Shown here in pieces: positions 1 through 7,614 of a DNA stretch of 37,065 nucleotides. This DNA comes from Pirellulales bacterium (lineage in GTDB: Bacteria > Planctomycetota > Planctomycetia > Pirellulales > JADZDJ01). The notes beneath the pieces were generated by a model that ran no database searches, was not told the DNA's origin, and saw only the letters and a list, made by a program, of their open reading frames with translations. The stretch lies in assembly GCA_035499655.1 (NCBI GenBank), contig DATJYL010000153.1, forward strand, positions 1 to 37,065, in the 5' to 3' direction. The position numbers were made by a program, and so were the translations under genes. Every line of letters starts with the position of its first letter. The stretch's first letter is position 1.

Positions 1-620
1 TCCACCAGCGATTCGCGGCAGCCGTACAGGTTGTCGAACTTGCTCTTGGTGACCGAATCGTTCACGTTGATGGCGGGCACTTTCAGCTCGCCCCGTTCGT
101 GCATTTGGTACAGCCGATGCACGCCGGTCGTAGTCTCTTCGCTCAGCCCCTTAATGCCCGACAGCAGCTCCGGATATTTTTGATGCACCATCGCCGTGAG
201 GTCGCCGCCGTCGTCCAAAATCAAATTCAGCGGCTGGCCGTCGGGGAAGAACAATGTTTGCTCAATGCACCAATCGAACTCCTCGTTCGTTTCGCCTTTC
301 CAAGCGAACACCGGGCAAGTTCCCTTTTTGGCGATGGCCGCCGCCGCGTGGTCTTGCGTGGAGAAAATGTTGCAACTGCTCCAGGTTACTTTCGCGCCCA
401 GCTCTTCCAGCGTTTCGATCAGCACCGCCGTTTGAATGGTCATGTGCAGACAGCCGGCAATGCGGGCTCCGGCCAAGGGCTTGCTCTTGCCGTATTTTTT
501 CCGCAGCGCCATCAGGCCGGGCATTTCCTGCTCGGCCAGCATAATTTCCTTGCGGCCCCAATCGGCCAGGGCGAGATCGGTAACTTTGTACGGCAATTTT
601 TTCTCAACGGCAGTGGCCAC
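1..620 (-). CDS. ahcY: Adenosylhomocysteinase, N-terminal part (3' end outside window)
   Basis: S-adenosylhomocysteine hydrolase splits SAH into adenosine and homocysteine in the cytoplasmic methyl cycle. About 206 codons are visible. Family blocks read in order: [19 protein letters not shown] near residue 17, [15 protein letters not shown] near 58, [18 protein letters not shown] near 80, DDGGDLTAM near 131, [10 protein letters not shown] near 152 and [19 protein letters not shown] near 187. The glutamate of SEETTTGV and the lysine of VTKSK are substrate-site residues in this family. The NAD-binding Rossmann domain lies outside the window. The start is GTG at 620, preceded by an AGGAG ribosome site; the frame has no ATG near its 5' end, so an ATG-only caller would miss it. 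A good promoter lies 83-111 bases upstream. I looked for a SAH riboswitch in the 144-base leader region and saw none. Identification is very secure. Confidence 0.95.
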   Translation of the reverse strand, partial: MATAVEKKLPYKVTDLALADWGRKEIMLAEQEMPGLMALRKKYGKSKPLAGARIAGCLHMTIQTAVLIETLEELGAKVTWSSCNIFSTQDHAAAAIAKKGTCPVFAWKGETNEEFDWCIEQTLFFPDGQPLNLILDDGGDLTAMVHQKYPELLSGIKGLSEETTTGVHRLYQMHERGELKVPAINVNDSVTKSKFDNLYGCRESLV

Positions 621-702
621 GGTGAACTCCTGAATTGAATCATTTAAAAAACCGCGCTAACTCTTTACAGTGCAAGCGCTTCCGGAATTTCTTGAACCAC
701 CC

Positions 703-731
703 ATTCTAAGCACCGCCGGCGATTTTCGCAA
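703..731 (-). promoter_or_regulatory. Probable sigma-70 promoter of ahcY
   Basis: On the minus strand, TTGCGA (726-731) and TAGAAT (703-708) are separated by exactly 17 bases. The -10 matches consensus at 5 of 6 positions and the -35 at 4 of 6. Transcription would start near 696 and give a leader of about 75 bases before the GTG start of ahcY. It lies after the end of trpF, so ahcY probably has its own transcript. Confidence 0.5.
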
Positions 732-764
732 GCGCGGTAGTCGCACGAACAGTTCCTAATCCAC

Positions 765-1499
765 TTATGGCTTAGCGACTTCGTCGAAAGCACGTTTCGC
801 CTCGTCGATAAACGCTTTCACTTTGGCCGGGTCTTTTTTGCCCGGGGCGCTTTCCACACCGCTGGCGGTATCAACGGCGATGGGCCGAGCCGTTTGTATT
901 GCGGTAGCCACGTTCTTGGGCGAAAGCCCCCCAGCCAAAATGATCGACACTGCTGAGGCTGGATTAACTCGCGGCCGTAATTGTTGCCAACGCGAAAGAG
1001 TATCGCCGTGTTTTTGCCACATCGCAATGGTATCCCATTTGAGTGGAATCCCGGTTCCACCAAAGAGATCATTATCCCATGAATCAATCAATACCCAACT
1101 TTGTTTGCATCCCAATTCAACGCAATGTTTCAGGTAATTATCCATCAATCTGCCATCTTGTTCCCAACGCAGTGCCTTAATCATTGGAATTGTGTGAGTC
1201 TTACCGAACGCAGCTAAAAACTCCGGTGACTCTTTGCCATGAAATTGCACCATGTCAAGCGCAGCAGCAGTCATCGCATCATCTACATCTTCTCCCAGAG
1301 GATTTACGAATACACCTACTTTCTGCACGTGGGAAGGAATGGCATGGGCGATTTCCCATGCTTGCTGAAGAGACACGCATCGTTTACTGCCCGAATAAAA
1401 ATTCAATCCAATTGCATCTGCGCCGGCTTCAACAACGGCCTCCGCATCTTGAGGCGTTGTCACCCCGCAAATTTTGATTTGAAACGGCAACCGGCTCAT
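765..1499 (-). CDS. trpF: Phosphoribosylanthranilate isomerase
   Basis: TrpF converts N-(5-phosphoribosyl)anthranilate to CdRP in tryptophan synthesis; it is a cytoplasmic TIM barrel. The first strand carries the signature FQIKICGVTTPQDA with the catalytic cysteine, followed by ADAIGLNFY. The catalytic aspartate region reads WVLIDS, followed by the GGTG loop. The phosphate-binding end reads ILAGGLSPKNV and VDTASGVESAPGKKD. At about 244 residues it is longer than the usual 200-220; an extra stretch of about 20 residues lies between the GGTG loop and the ILAGGL strand. I chose ATG 1499; an in-frame GTG at 1523 would add 8 residues, and neither has a strong ribosome site. No other trp gene is in the window, so it is detached from a trp operon. 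The gene looks more AT-rich than its neighbours. Confidence 0.93.
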   Translation of the reverse strand: MSRLPFQIKICGVTTPQDAEAVVEAGADAIGLNFYSGSKRCVSLQQAWEIAHAIPSHVQKVGVFVNPLGEDVDDAMTAAALDMVQFHGKESPEFLAAFGKTHTIPMIKALRWEQDGRLMDNYLKHCVELGCKQSWVLIDSWDNDLFGGTGIPLKWDTIAMWQKHGDTLSRWQQLRPRVNPASAVSIILAGGLSPKNVATAIQTARPIAVDTASGVESAPGKKDPAKVKAFIDEAKRAFDEVAKP

Positions 1500-1555
1500 C
1501 GGCACACCAAGCATAATTTTCACACGGCATCGCGCTCAAAAAATAACCGTCCCCA

Positions 1556-1584
1556 ATTATACGCTAGCACCCATGGTGTGCCGA
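1556..1584 (-). promoter_or_regulatory. Possible promoter of trpF
   Basis: A perfect TATAAT on the minus strand (1556-1561) has TCGGCA (1579-1584; 4 of 6 matches) 17 bases upstream. Transcription would begin near 1549, leaving a 25-50 base leader for either candidate trpF start. The rest of the gap to 1789 shows only a pyrimidine-rich stretch at about 1700-1785. Confidence 0.45.
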
Positions 1585-1789
1585 CTGCCCAATACATAGC
1601 CCGACTGTGCCGGTCGGGCGTGCGGCGTTACAACGCCATCCGCTCAAAACCGTTTCATGCTGTCTGGATTGCCCCGCCGATACGAATCGATATACGCCAT
1701 CATCCCGTTTCTGCCTTCAGCTTTCTGCCTTTTTCCGTCCGCCTTCCGCTTACCGCACACTGCCTACCGTCTACCGCCAGCCGCCTGCT

Positions 1790-3133
1790 ATGTCCACAAT
1801 CACTAAAACCGCCTGGCGCCGCCTGTACGTGTTTCTGGCCCTTGCGCTGGCTGTGTTTTTGTTGGCGCTAATAAGCGTCGGCTTCATCTGCCACGGCTTC
1901 GCCATGTCGCCGGCGAGCGCAGTCCAAGCCTCGGGCGCACAGCAGTCGGCGAACAGTGCGGGCGCATCGCCGACCAATGGCAGCCAAACCGAGGAAGTCG
2001 AGCCCGACGAAGTTCAGCCGCTTCCCGTCCCGCCGGAAATCAAAACCGCTATCGCGGCTGCCAACAAAAATGGGCTGGCCGCTTATCGCGCCACGCAAAA
2101 TGCCGTCGATCAATATCAGGCCACGGAAATCGAGCTACAAGATTTGCTGGATCAGCATTTCGACGATTTGCTGCACGCGGCCCAAACCGCCGCCGATCAA
2201 AAAACCGCGCCGGCCGAAGAAAATCAATCATTGCCCGCGCCGCAACCGGCGCCTGCGGCTGCCGCGCCGCAAATGGCCATCAATCCGCGCTGGCAGGACT
2301 TGGAAAACCAAATCGTTCAATATCGAAAACAGCGCGTGGCTCTGTTAGATACGCTGCTTCCCACACACCCCAGCGTGCGGCAACTCGATCTTTCGTTGTC
2401 GGAACTCGAACGCCAGCTCGAGACAGTCCCCAAGGAAATTCCCGCCTCGCAAGCGGAATCCGCACCACTGGCCACCTCCGCCGCGCCACAGCCTGAGCAA
2501 AACGCTACGGCGAATGCACCGCCTGCCTCCGACGCGCGCCGGGCGTCCCATCTTCCATCGGCCTCCAGTGTCTTTGCACAATTGCTCCCCGTCTGGCAAA
2601 ACACCGCCGAGCAATATCACGAATTGACCACGCGCTTGCAATCGCAGCAGGACGTTTGTTATCAGGCCCTGAATACCGAAAGCACCGCCTGGCAACGGAA
2701 AGCCCAAATTCCGGCCAATTACCTGGCCACGCTCACCGTGCCCAAACCCGCGCCTGCGATTGAGTCCCGCCCGCCGATGGTCGGCGCCGATCCGCGCCTG
2801 GCAATCTGGTGGTGTGGCGTGCTGGCCATCGGCGTCGCGGCTTTGGTGGCCCGCCGGGCGCAAGTGTCGGAGGCGGTGTTTCGCACGGCCTCAGAAGTGC
2901 GCCAGCGGCTGGCCCTGACCATTCTCGGCTTCTTGCCGCAAAATTCCCTGGCCCGGACCTCGCAACATCCGCCGTCCGAACCGCGCTGGATCGGCCGCAC
3001 GCTAATCGCCGCCGAATTGTGCCTCTTGGTGCTGGCGGCCGTGCTGGCGGCAATGTCGATCTCCGACCGGCAATTCTTCACACATTTCTTAGCCAATCCG
3101 CTGGCTGCTTGCTCGCAAAAGTTCTGGTGCTAG
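1790..3133 (+). CDS. Wzz/GumC-like polysaccharide co-polymerase (chain-length determinant)
   Basis: Inner-membrane protein of about 447 residues. TM1 is at residues 12-35 (YVFLALALAVFLLALISVGF). A long Ala/Pro/Gln-rich, coiled-coil-like periplasmic region follows and contains THPSVRQLDLSLSELERQLE, the HPxVxxL...LExxL pattern typical of Wzz/GumC proteins. A proline-rich stalk precedes TM2 (LAIWWCGVLAIGVAALVAR), and TM2 is followed by VFRTASEVRQRLALTILGFLP, which matches the cytoplasmic 'FRTxxDVxxxLxLPVLGxIP' segment of co-polymerases. Oddly, a third hydrophobic segment (LIAAELCLLVLAAVLAAMSI) lies near the C terminus. The start is ATG 1790; an open frame extends upstream to 1607 but lacks coding character. 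The next genes encode an ExeA-like ATPase and a BY-kinase-like protein, the usual partners of such proteins in EPS loci. Sequence similarity is weak, so the assignment rests on architecture and context. Confidence 0.65.
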   Translation: MSTITKTAWRRLYVFLALALAVFLLALISVGFICHGFAMSPASAVQASGAQQSANSAGASPTNGSQTEEVEPDEVQPLPVPPEIKTAIAAANKNGLAAYRATQNAVDQYQATEIELQDLLDQHFDDLLHAAQTAADQKTAPAEENQSLPAPQPAPAAAAPQMAINPRWQDLENQIVQYRKQRVALLDTLLPTHPSVRQLDLSLSELERQLETVPKEIPASQAESAPLATSAAPQPEQNATANAPPASDARRASHLPSASSVFAQLLPVWQNTAEQYHELTTRLQSQQDVCYQALNTESTAWQRKAQIPANYLATLTVPKPAPAIESRPPMVGADPRLAIWWCGVLAIGVAALVARRAQVSEAVFRTASEVRQRLALTILGFLPQNSLARTSQHPPSEPRWIGRTLIAAELCLLVLAAVLAAMSISDRQFFTHFLANPLAACSQKFWC

Positions 3134-3220
3134 CACCGCCCGCTGTTCGGCTTAATCCGCCGCGCTGCCAAACGCCGAAGCTATCTAACAGCGCATGCAG
3201 CAATGACGAATGTCCAAATC

Positions 3221-3281
3221 CCAATGACCAATGAGTGTTGCTGCTTCATATTGGTCATTGGTGCTTTGACATTGGTCATTG
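3221..3281 (+). repeat. Palindromic intergenic repeat, CCAATGACCAAT family, copy 1
   Basis: CCAATGACCAAT (3221-3232) pairs perfectly with ATTGGTCATTGG (3250-3261): a 12-bp stem and a 17-base loop. A further half-copy CATTGGTCATTG is at 3270-3281. The whole block resembles the inverted copy at 30956-31000. There is no T-tract, so it is not a classical terminator. It sits between the co-polymerase and ATPase genes. Confidence 0.8.
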
Positions 3282-3319
3282 ATTTAGTTTAACCCGCGAT
3301 CCTTCCTACAACGCTTTCA

Positions 3320-4924
3320 ATGTACGAATCGTTTTTCGGTTTCAATGAGCGTCCGTTCGCCGCTGCGGCGTTAGCCAAGCGCTATTTTCGCAGCGAGTCC
3401 AGCGAGGCCGCTCGCGAAAACCTGGCCCGCTGCATCGACCGCGCCGAAGGCGTCGGCTTGCTCATCGGACCGTCCGGAACAGGCAAGACATTGTTGTGCC
3501 AGGTGCTGGCGGAGCAATTCCGCCGTTCGATGCAGGTAGCGCTGTTGGCCAGCGGACAACTTTGCACGCGCCGTGCCATGCTGCAGGCCATCTTATTCGA
3601 ACTCGGCTTGCCGTTTCGCGGAATGGAAGAAGGCGACTTGCGGCTCGCGCTGGTCGATCATCTTTCCCCCCGTGCAAAATCGGCCGATGCCGCGCAGCAG
3701 GACGCTGGCGCCGTCCCCTCCTCGCTCTCTGCCCCCCCGCTGCTGCTCATCGTCGACGAAGCCCACACGCTGCCCATGCGGCTGTTGGAAGAGTTGCGCC
3801 TGATCACCAATCTGGTGCGCGGCGGTCAGCCCCGGGTGCGGCTGGTGTTGGCCGGCGGCCCGCAATTGGAAGATCGCTTCGCCCATCCGAAAATGGAATC
3901 GTTCAATCAGCGCGTTGCGGCCCGCTGCTACTTGGAAACGCTCGACCGGCAGCAAACCATCGAATACGTTCGCCATCAAGTTCTGCAAGTCGGCGGCCAG
4001 CCCGATCGCATTTTCACTTCCGATGCGCTGGAAGCGGTGGCCCATGCCACCGGCGGCATTCCGCGGCTGATCAACCAGGTGTGCGATCATGTTCTGCTGC
4101 TGGCCTTTGCCGGCGGAGTGGAGCAAATCACTGCCCCAGGCGTCGAAGAAGCCTGGGCCGATTTGCAACAATTGCCAACGCCCTGGAACGCAGCGCCGGG
4201 CGCGCCGGCGCCGGTGAACGAAAACAGCGTCGTCGAGTTCGGCAGCCTCGATGATGAACTGGCCGACGAACTTCCTCCCGCCGTGCCGTTCCGCGCCCCT
4301 GCCGATCAGGCCAATGCACAAGCAGCTCAGCAAGCCAATCCGCTGGAAGCTTTACGGGAAACGATCGCCCCGCCCCGCGAGTTCCACGACGATTTTCATC
4401 CCGCCGGCAGCATCGGGCCCGAAGTGGAATTGGTGTTCCCGCACGGGTCAAATCCATTCCACGGCGATTTCGCCGAGGAAGAAGTGGTGATCGACCGCTA
4501 CACGTCGTTGCAGGCCGACGCCTTGGCCCATCGCCCATTGGTCCGCAGCGCCGAAAGCCGCTCGTTGGCCGCGCTTCTGAAAGCGGCCCATTCCGTCGTG
4601 GAAAAATTGTCCCAGGAAAAGCCCGCGATGGCCCTTGCACCGTCCACCTGGCCCGGCGGCGTTCCCGCGCAGCCAGCGCCACTCTCCTCCGCGCCCCCCA
4701 CCGCTACGCAAGTCACGGACGATGCCGCCGCAATCGAAAATACCAGCGCTGAACAAACGATGCCGCCCGCCGCCGTCACGCCATACCAAACCGGGCCTAT
4801 CCACGACGATAATTTAATCGTCATCGAAGAACCGCCGAGATTGAAGCCGCCCCAACCCAAGCAGCCTATCCGCGTTCGCCGCCAGGAATATCGCCAACTG
4901 TTCGCCCAATTGCGCCGCGGCTAG
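3320..4924 (+). CDS. ExeA/XrtA-locus-type AAA ATPase with long C-terminal extension
   Basis: Cytoplasmic AAA+ ATPase of 534 residues. The N terminus MYESFFGFNERPF is the hallmark of the GspA/ExeA family and of the ATPase found in exosortase-type EPS loci. Walker A is GPSGTGKT (50-57), Walker B is LLLIVDE (141-147), a sensor-1-like strand is RLVLAGG near 174-180, and ATGGIPRLINQVCDHVLLLA (243-262) is the conserved sensor-2/lid helix. All ATPase motifs look intact. After about residue 290 comes an acidic and proline-rich extension of about 240 residues, ending in a WPGGVPAQPAP motif and RRQEYRQLFAQLR. The downstream BY-kinase-like protein has a related WPGG motif and EFRELRDQLL. Family members are usually nearer 270-350 residues, so the tail is extra. 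It probably acts with the flanking co-polymerase and kinase-like protein; the substrate is unknown. Confidence 0.85.
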   Translation: MYESFFGFNERPFAAAALAKRYFRSESSEAARENLARCIDRAEGVGLLIGPSGTGKTLLCQVLAEQFRRSMQVALLASGQLCTRRAMLQAILFELGLPFRGMEEGDLRLALVDHLSPRAKSADAAQQDAGAVPSSLSAPPLLLIVDEAHTLPMRLLEELRLITNLVRGGQPRVRLVLAGGPQLEDRFAHPKMESFNQRVAARCYLETLDRQQTIEYVRHQVLQVGGQPDRIFTSDALEAVAHATGGIPRLINQVCDHVLLLAFAGGVEQITAPGVEEAWADLQQLPTPWNAAPGAPAPVNENSVVEFGSLDDELADELPPAVPFRAPADQANAQAAQQANPLEALRETIAPPREFHDDFHPAGSIGPEVELVFPHGSNPFHGDFAEEEVVIDRYTSLQADALAHRPLVRSAESRSLAALLKAAHSVVEKLSQEKPAMALAPSTWPGGVPAQPAPLSSAPPTATQVTDDAAAIENTSAEQTMPPAAVTPYQTGPIHDDNLIVIEEPPRLKPPQPKQPIRVRRQEYRQLFAQLRRG

Positions 4925-4949
4925 CGTTCGCTATCCGACTCCCCGCCTC

Positions 4950-6635
4950 ATGAGCTTAATCCTAAAATCGCTGACGCGGATCGAAACGCGACCGTTAAAT
5001 CCGGTCAGTCAGCCGGAACCGGCCTCAATCGATCCAACGCCTGGGCTAATCGATATTCAGCCCGAACCAGTGGCCGATCAGCCCAATGCAACGGCCGCAA
5101 TTCTAGAGCCCGCTGCCTCGCCCCCCGTCGCCGTCGGCAGTCCACAGGAAATCTTCCCCTTGGAAGAAATCGACCCGCTTGACGAAATCGTCGCTCCGCT
5201 GGAACTGGCTTTCGACCAGTCCAAAGCAAATCTCGCCGTCCCCCTCGCACCCTTGCCGGATCAGATTGAACCGCTCCTTGCGGAGCAACTTTCGCCGTTG
5301 CCCGCCTTGGCCGAGTTCAACCTCACCGATCCGCTCCCGCTTGTGGCCAATTGGGCCCAGCCCGCACAGGCCGAGTCCCTCCCTCCCGAACACCAGCAGC
5401 CCGAGATCACCCATTCCGAGCCGGCGTCGTCCTCCCCCGCTTTGCCGCCGGCAGAACGGGTGATGCCCGTCGAACAACCCTCCACGGTCAAACCGCTGGC
5501 CGTGGAAACCATTGCCGCGTTCACCGCCGATTTCCAACCCGGCTCCCATGTCGACTGGCTGCACCTGGAACAATTGCAAAACATGGTCACGGCCAATCTG
5601 GCCAATCTCACGGCGTCCGATTACGACCTTGCGGAAATCGACTTGAGCCATATCGCCCCGGCTCCATCCACCGTATATCCGTCGCCGCCTGCTGAGGTCC
5701 CTCCGCCATCTCCAGCGCCGGAAGTGATTGAATGGCAGGCTGAAGTGTTCCGTTTGCACGCCGCCGAAGTTGAACGATTGCAAGCCGAGGTTGTCCGGTT
5801 GCAAGCCGAAGCGACCGCCCCCAAAAACACAACACCATCGGTCCCCGCCGCTCCAGAACCTGCCCTGCCAGACGCTTCCCTCGAAGTTCCTGCCCCGCCG
5901 GCTCCCACCCCGGCTGTCAGCCCGGCAAATTGGCCCGGCGGAATTCCCGCATTACCATCGTCGCTTGAACCGCCGCAACAGTCACAGCCCCCGCTCAACA
6001 TCCGGCCTGAATTTCGCGAATTGCGCGACCAATTGCTGGCCAAGCTTAATTTAACGCAGCATCCCACGCTGCTGCTCGTCGACGCCGGCCGCGAAACGGG
6101 AAACGCTTCTTGGCTCTGGCCCCTGGCCGCGGCCATCCTCGACAAACTGAACGCCGCCCGCGGCCACTCAAATTCGCGAATTCTGCTCGTCGAAGCCACC
6201 GATGCCGATTGCCGCCTGGCACAAACCCTTGGATTCGACACGCACCTCGGCTTAAACCACGTGTTGAATAACCGCTCCACCTGGCAGGCCGCCATCCAAT
6301 CCACCTTGCATCCGCAAATCAAACTGCTCTGCCGCGGCTCGGAATATCTCCAGGCCGTGTCACCGCAGCGGCTTAAAGAATCGTGGTCCGAGTTGTCGCG
6401 ACAGTTCGATTTGCTGCTGGTCGCCGCCGGCCCGGCGTGTAAATCTACATCAACAAGCAATTCCGCCGCTACCAAAACGTCGGCCCTTTGCACCAGCGAT
6501 CTCTTCCCCTTGGCCGCCGCCGCCATGCTTTACGTGGAATTGGGCGCCACCTCCGCCGCGGCCGCCGCCGACGCCAAACGCCTGCTCGACGCCCACCGGA
6601 TTCCGGTGCTAGGCTGTGTTATACAGCCCACATAG
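4950..6635 (+). CDS. BY-kinase-like (CpsD/Wzc C-domain) protein with degenerate nucleotide site
   Basis: A 561-residue protein starting MSLILKSLTRIE, which resembles the MSLIEKALEKL start of EPS-locus tyrosine autokinases. Residues 20-345 are low-complexity Pro/Ala/Glu-rich with a heptad coiled coil near 262-289 (EVERLQAEVVRLQAE). Residues 346-561 follow the BY-kinase fold order: RPEFRELRDQLL (the usual EAYRxLRTNL), LLLVDAGRETGNAS at the Walker A position, ILLVEATDADCRLAQTLGF at Walker A', GLNHVL, FDLLLVAAGP at Walker B and IPVLGCVIQ at the end. Walker A lysine is replaced (GRETGNAS: Asn385), the Walker A' aspartate is Glu415, and the Walker B aspartate is Ala492. No tyrosine cluster ends the protein. 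I infer a catalytically dead structural or regulatory subunit. It starts 25 bases after the ATPase gene. Fold assignment is good; loss of activity is inference. Confidence 0.72.
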   Translation: MSLILKSLTRIETRPLNPVSQPEPASIDPTPGLIDIQPEPVADQPNATAAILEPAASPPVAVGSPQEIFPLEEIDPLDEIVAPLELAFDQSKANLAVPLAPLPDQIEPLLAEQLSPLPALAEFNLTDPLPLVANWAQPAQAESLPPEHQQPEITHSEPASSSPALPPAERVMPVEQPSTVKPLAVETIAAFTADFQPGSHVDWLHLEQLQNMVTANLANLTASDYDLAEIDLSHIAPAPSTVYPSPPAEVPPPSPAPEVIEWQAEVFRLHAAEVERLQAEVVRLQAEATAPKNTTPSVPAAPEPALPDASLEVPAPPAPTPAVSPANWPGGIPALPSSLEPPQQSQPPLNIRPEFRELRDQLLAKLNLTQHPTLLLVDAGRETGNASWLWPLAAAILDKLNAARGHSNSRILLVEATDADCRLAQTLGFDTHLGLNHVLNNRSTWQAAIQSTLHPQIKLLCRGSEYLQAVSPQRLKESWSELSRQFDLLLVAAGPACKSTSTSNSAATKTSALCTSDLFPLAAAAMLYVELGATSAAAAADAKRLLDAHRIPVLGCVIQPT

Positions 6636-6657
6636 TCTTTGGCCGTGCAGCAAGACC

Positions 6658-7551
6658 ATGAATATATCGCAGCCTGCAAAACTACCGGACCCACGGTCCA
6701 GTGAGCCGGAACCAGGGACGACCACCACCAAAACGCTGGTGATGACCTGCACGCTGAACGAAATTGAAAATCTGCCGCGGCTTGTCGACGAGATTTTCGC
6801 CTTCGCTCCCCAAGTCGACATTCTGGTGATCGACGACAACTCGCCCGACGGCACCGGCCAATGGTGCGACCAGCAAACCGCCGCCGGTCGCCGCCTTCAC
6901 TGCCTGCATCGCAGTGGCAAATTGGGCCTGGGCACGGCCATTATCGTCGGCATGCAGTATGCCATCGACCACGGCTACGATTACGTCCTGAACATGGATG
7001 CCGATTTCAGCCATCACCCGCGCTATCTCCCCGCCATGCTCGCCGGCATGGAAGGAAACAATCAACCTCTCCCTTTGGGAGAGGGTCGGGACGACCTTCC
7101 CCCTCGCCCTTTGGGAGATGGCCGGGTCTCCCCAGGCGACTCGCCGTGGCGAGGTGAGGGTGCTGCACCCGTCGACGTCATGATCGGTTCCCGCTACGTT
7201 CCCGGCGGCGGCACTGTCGGCTGGCCCCTCAAACGCAAACTGATGAGCCGCGCCGTCAATTTATACGCCCGCTGGTTGTTGTGGCTTAAGCCCCGCGACA
7301 TCAGCGGCGGTTACCGCTGCTACCGCGTGGCGAAACTGAAAGAATTGCCCTTCGATCAAATCCGCTCCCGCGGTTACTCCTTCCAGGAAGAAGTCCTCTG
7401 GCTGCTCCGCCGCCGCGGGGCCACATTCGGCGAAACGCCCATCCTGTTTGCCGACCGCGAGCGCGGACAATCCAAAATCAACCGCGCCGAAGCCTGGGCC
7501 GCTTTGCGCATCATCTTCGGGCTCGGCCTGCGGAATTTAGCCGGCAAATAA
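6658..7551 (+). CDS. GT2 polyprenol-phosphate mannosyltransferase-like (DPM1-type)
   Basis: About 297 residues. It probably transfers a sugar from a nucleotide donor to a polyprenyl phosphate at the inner membrane, supplying lipid-linked sugar for polysaccharide or protein glycosylation. Motifs in order: TLNEIENLPRLVDEI, ILVIDDNSPDGTG, GLGTAIIVGMQYAIDHGYDY, MDADFSHHPRYLP (catalytic DxD), VMIGSRYVPGG, and DISGGYRCYR. This is the DPM1 pattern. There is no C-terminal membrane domain, so it is the short soluble form. Start ATG 6658 gives a normal N terminus; the gene begins 22 bases after the kinase-like gene and is probably in the same operon. About 35 residues (roughly 135-170) before the VMIGSRY block are an insertion encoded by intergenic-type palindromic repeat DNA (7063-7168). 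The donor sugar cannot be read from sequence. Confidence 0.88.
   Translation: MNISQPAKLPDPRSSEPEPGTTTTKTLVMTCTLNEIENLPRLVDEIFAFAPQVDILVIDDNSPDGTGQWCDQQTAAGRRLHCLHRSGKLGLGTAIIVGMQYAIDHGYDYVLNMDADFSHHPRYLPAMLAGMEGNNQPLPLGEGRDDLPPRPLGDGRVSPGDSPWRGEGAAPVDVMIGSRYVPGGGTVGWPLKRKLMSRAVNLYARWLLWLKPRDISGGYRCYRVAKLKELPFDQIRSRGYSFQEEVLWLLRRRGATFGETPILFADRERGQSKINRAEAWAALRIIFGLGLRNLAGK
7063..7168 (+). repeat. Palindromic repeat inserted within the GT2 reading frame
   Basis: CCTCTCCC-TTT-GGGAGAGG (7066-7084) is a perfect 8-bp hairpin. A degenerate second unit CGCCCTTTGGGAGATGG follows near 7108-7124, and CTCGCC-GT-GGCGAG (7140-7153) forms a third hairpin before GTGAGGGT. The encoded peptide is itself repetitive (LPLGEGR...RPLGDGR) and has no counterpart in the enzyme family as I know it. 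Sequences of this type are typical of noncoding palindromic repeats in GC-rich bacteria. Confidence 0.7.
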
Positions 7552-7614
7552 TTGAGTTGGTCACCCCAGGCGCTCAATATCAATCGAGTCGTCGCGGCCT
7601 TCAAAATATCCGCC

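Noticed and set aside
99-638. Open plus-strand frames over the ahcY region
   Set aside because: The minus strand encodes an unmistakable AhcY N terminus from a GTG start.
621-764. Possible SAH or SAM riboswitch upstream of ahcY
   Set aside because: I could not find the conserved SAH-riboswitch core; only a promoter is visible.
1607-1789. Upstream extension of the co-polymerase gene
   Set aside because: The extra residues are Cys/Pro/Arg-rich and non-conserved; ATG 1790 directly precedes the N-terminal membrane segment.
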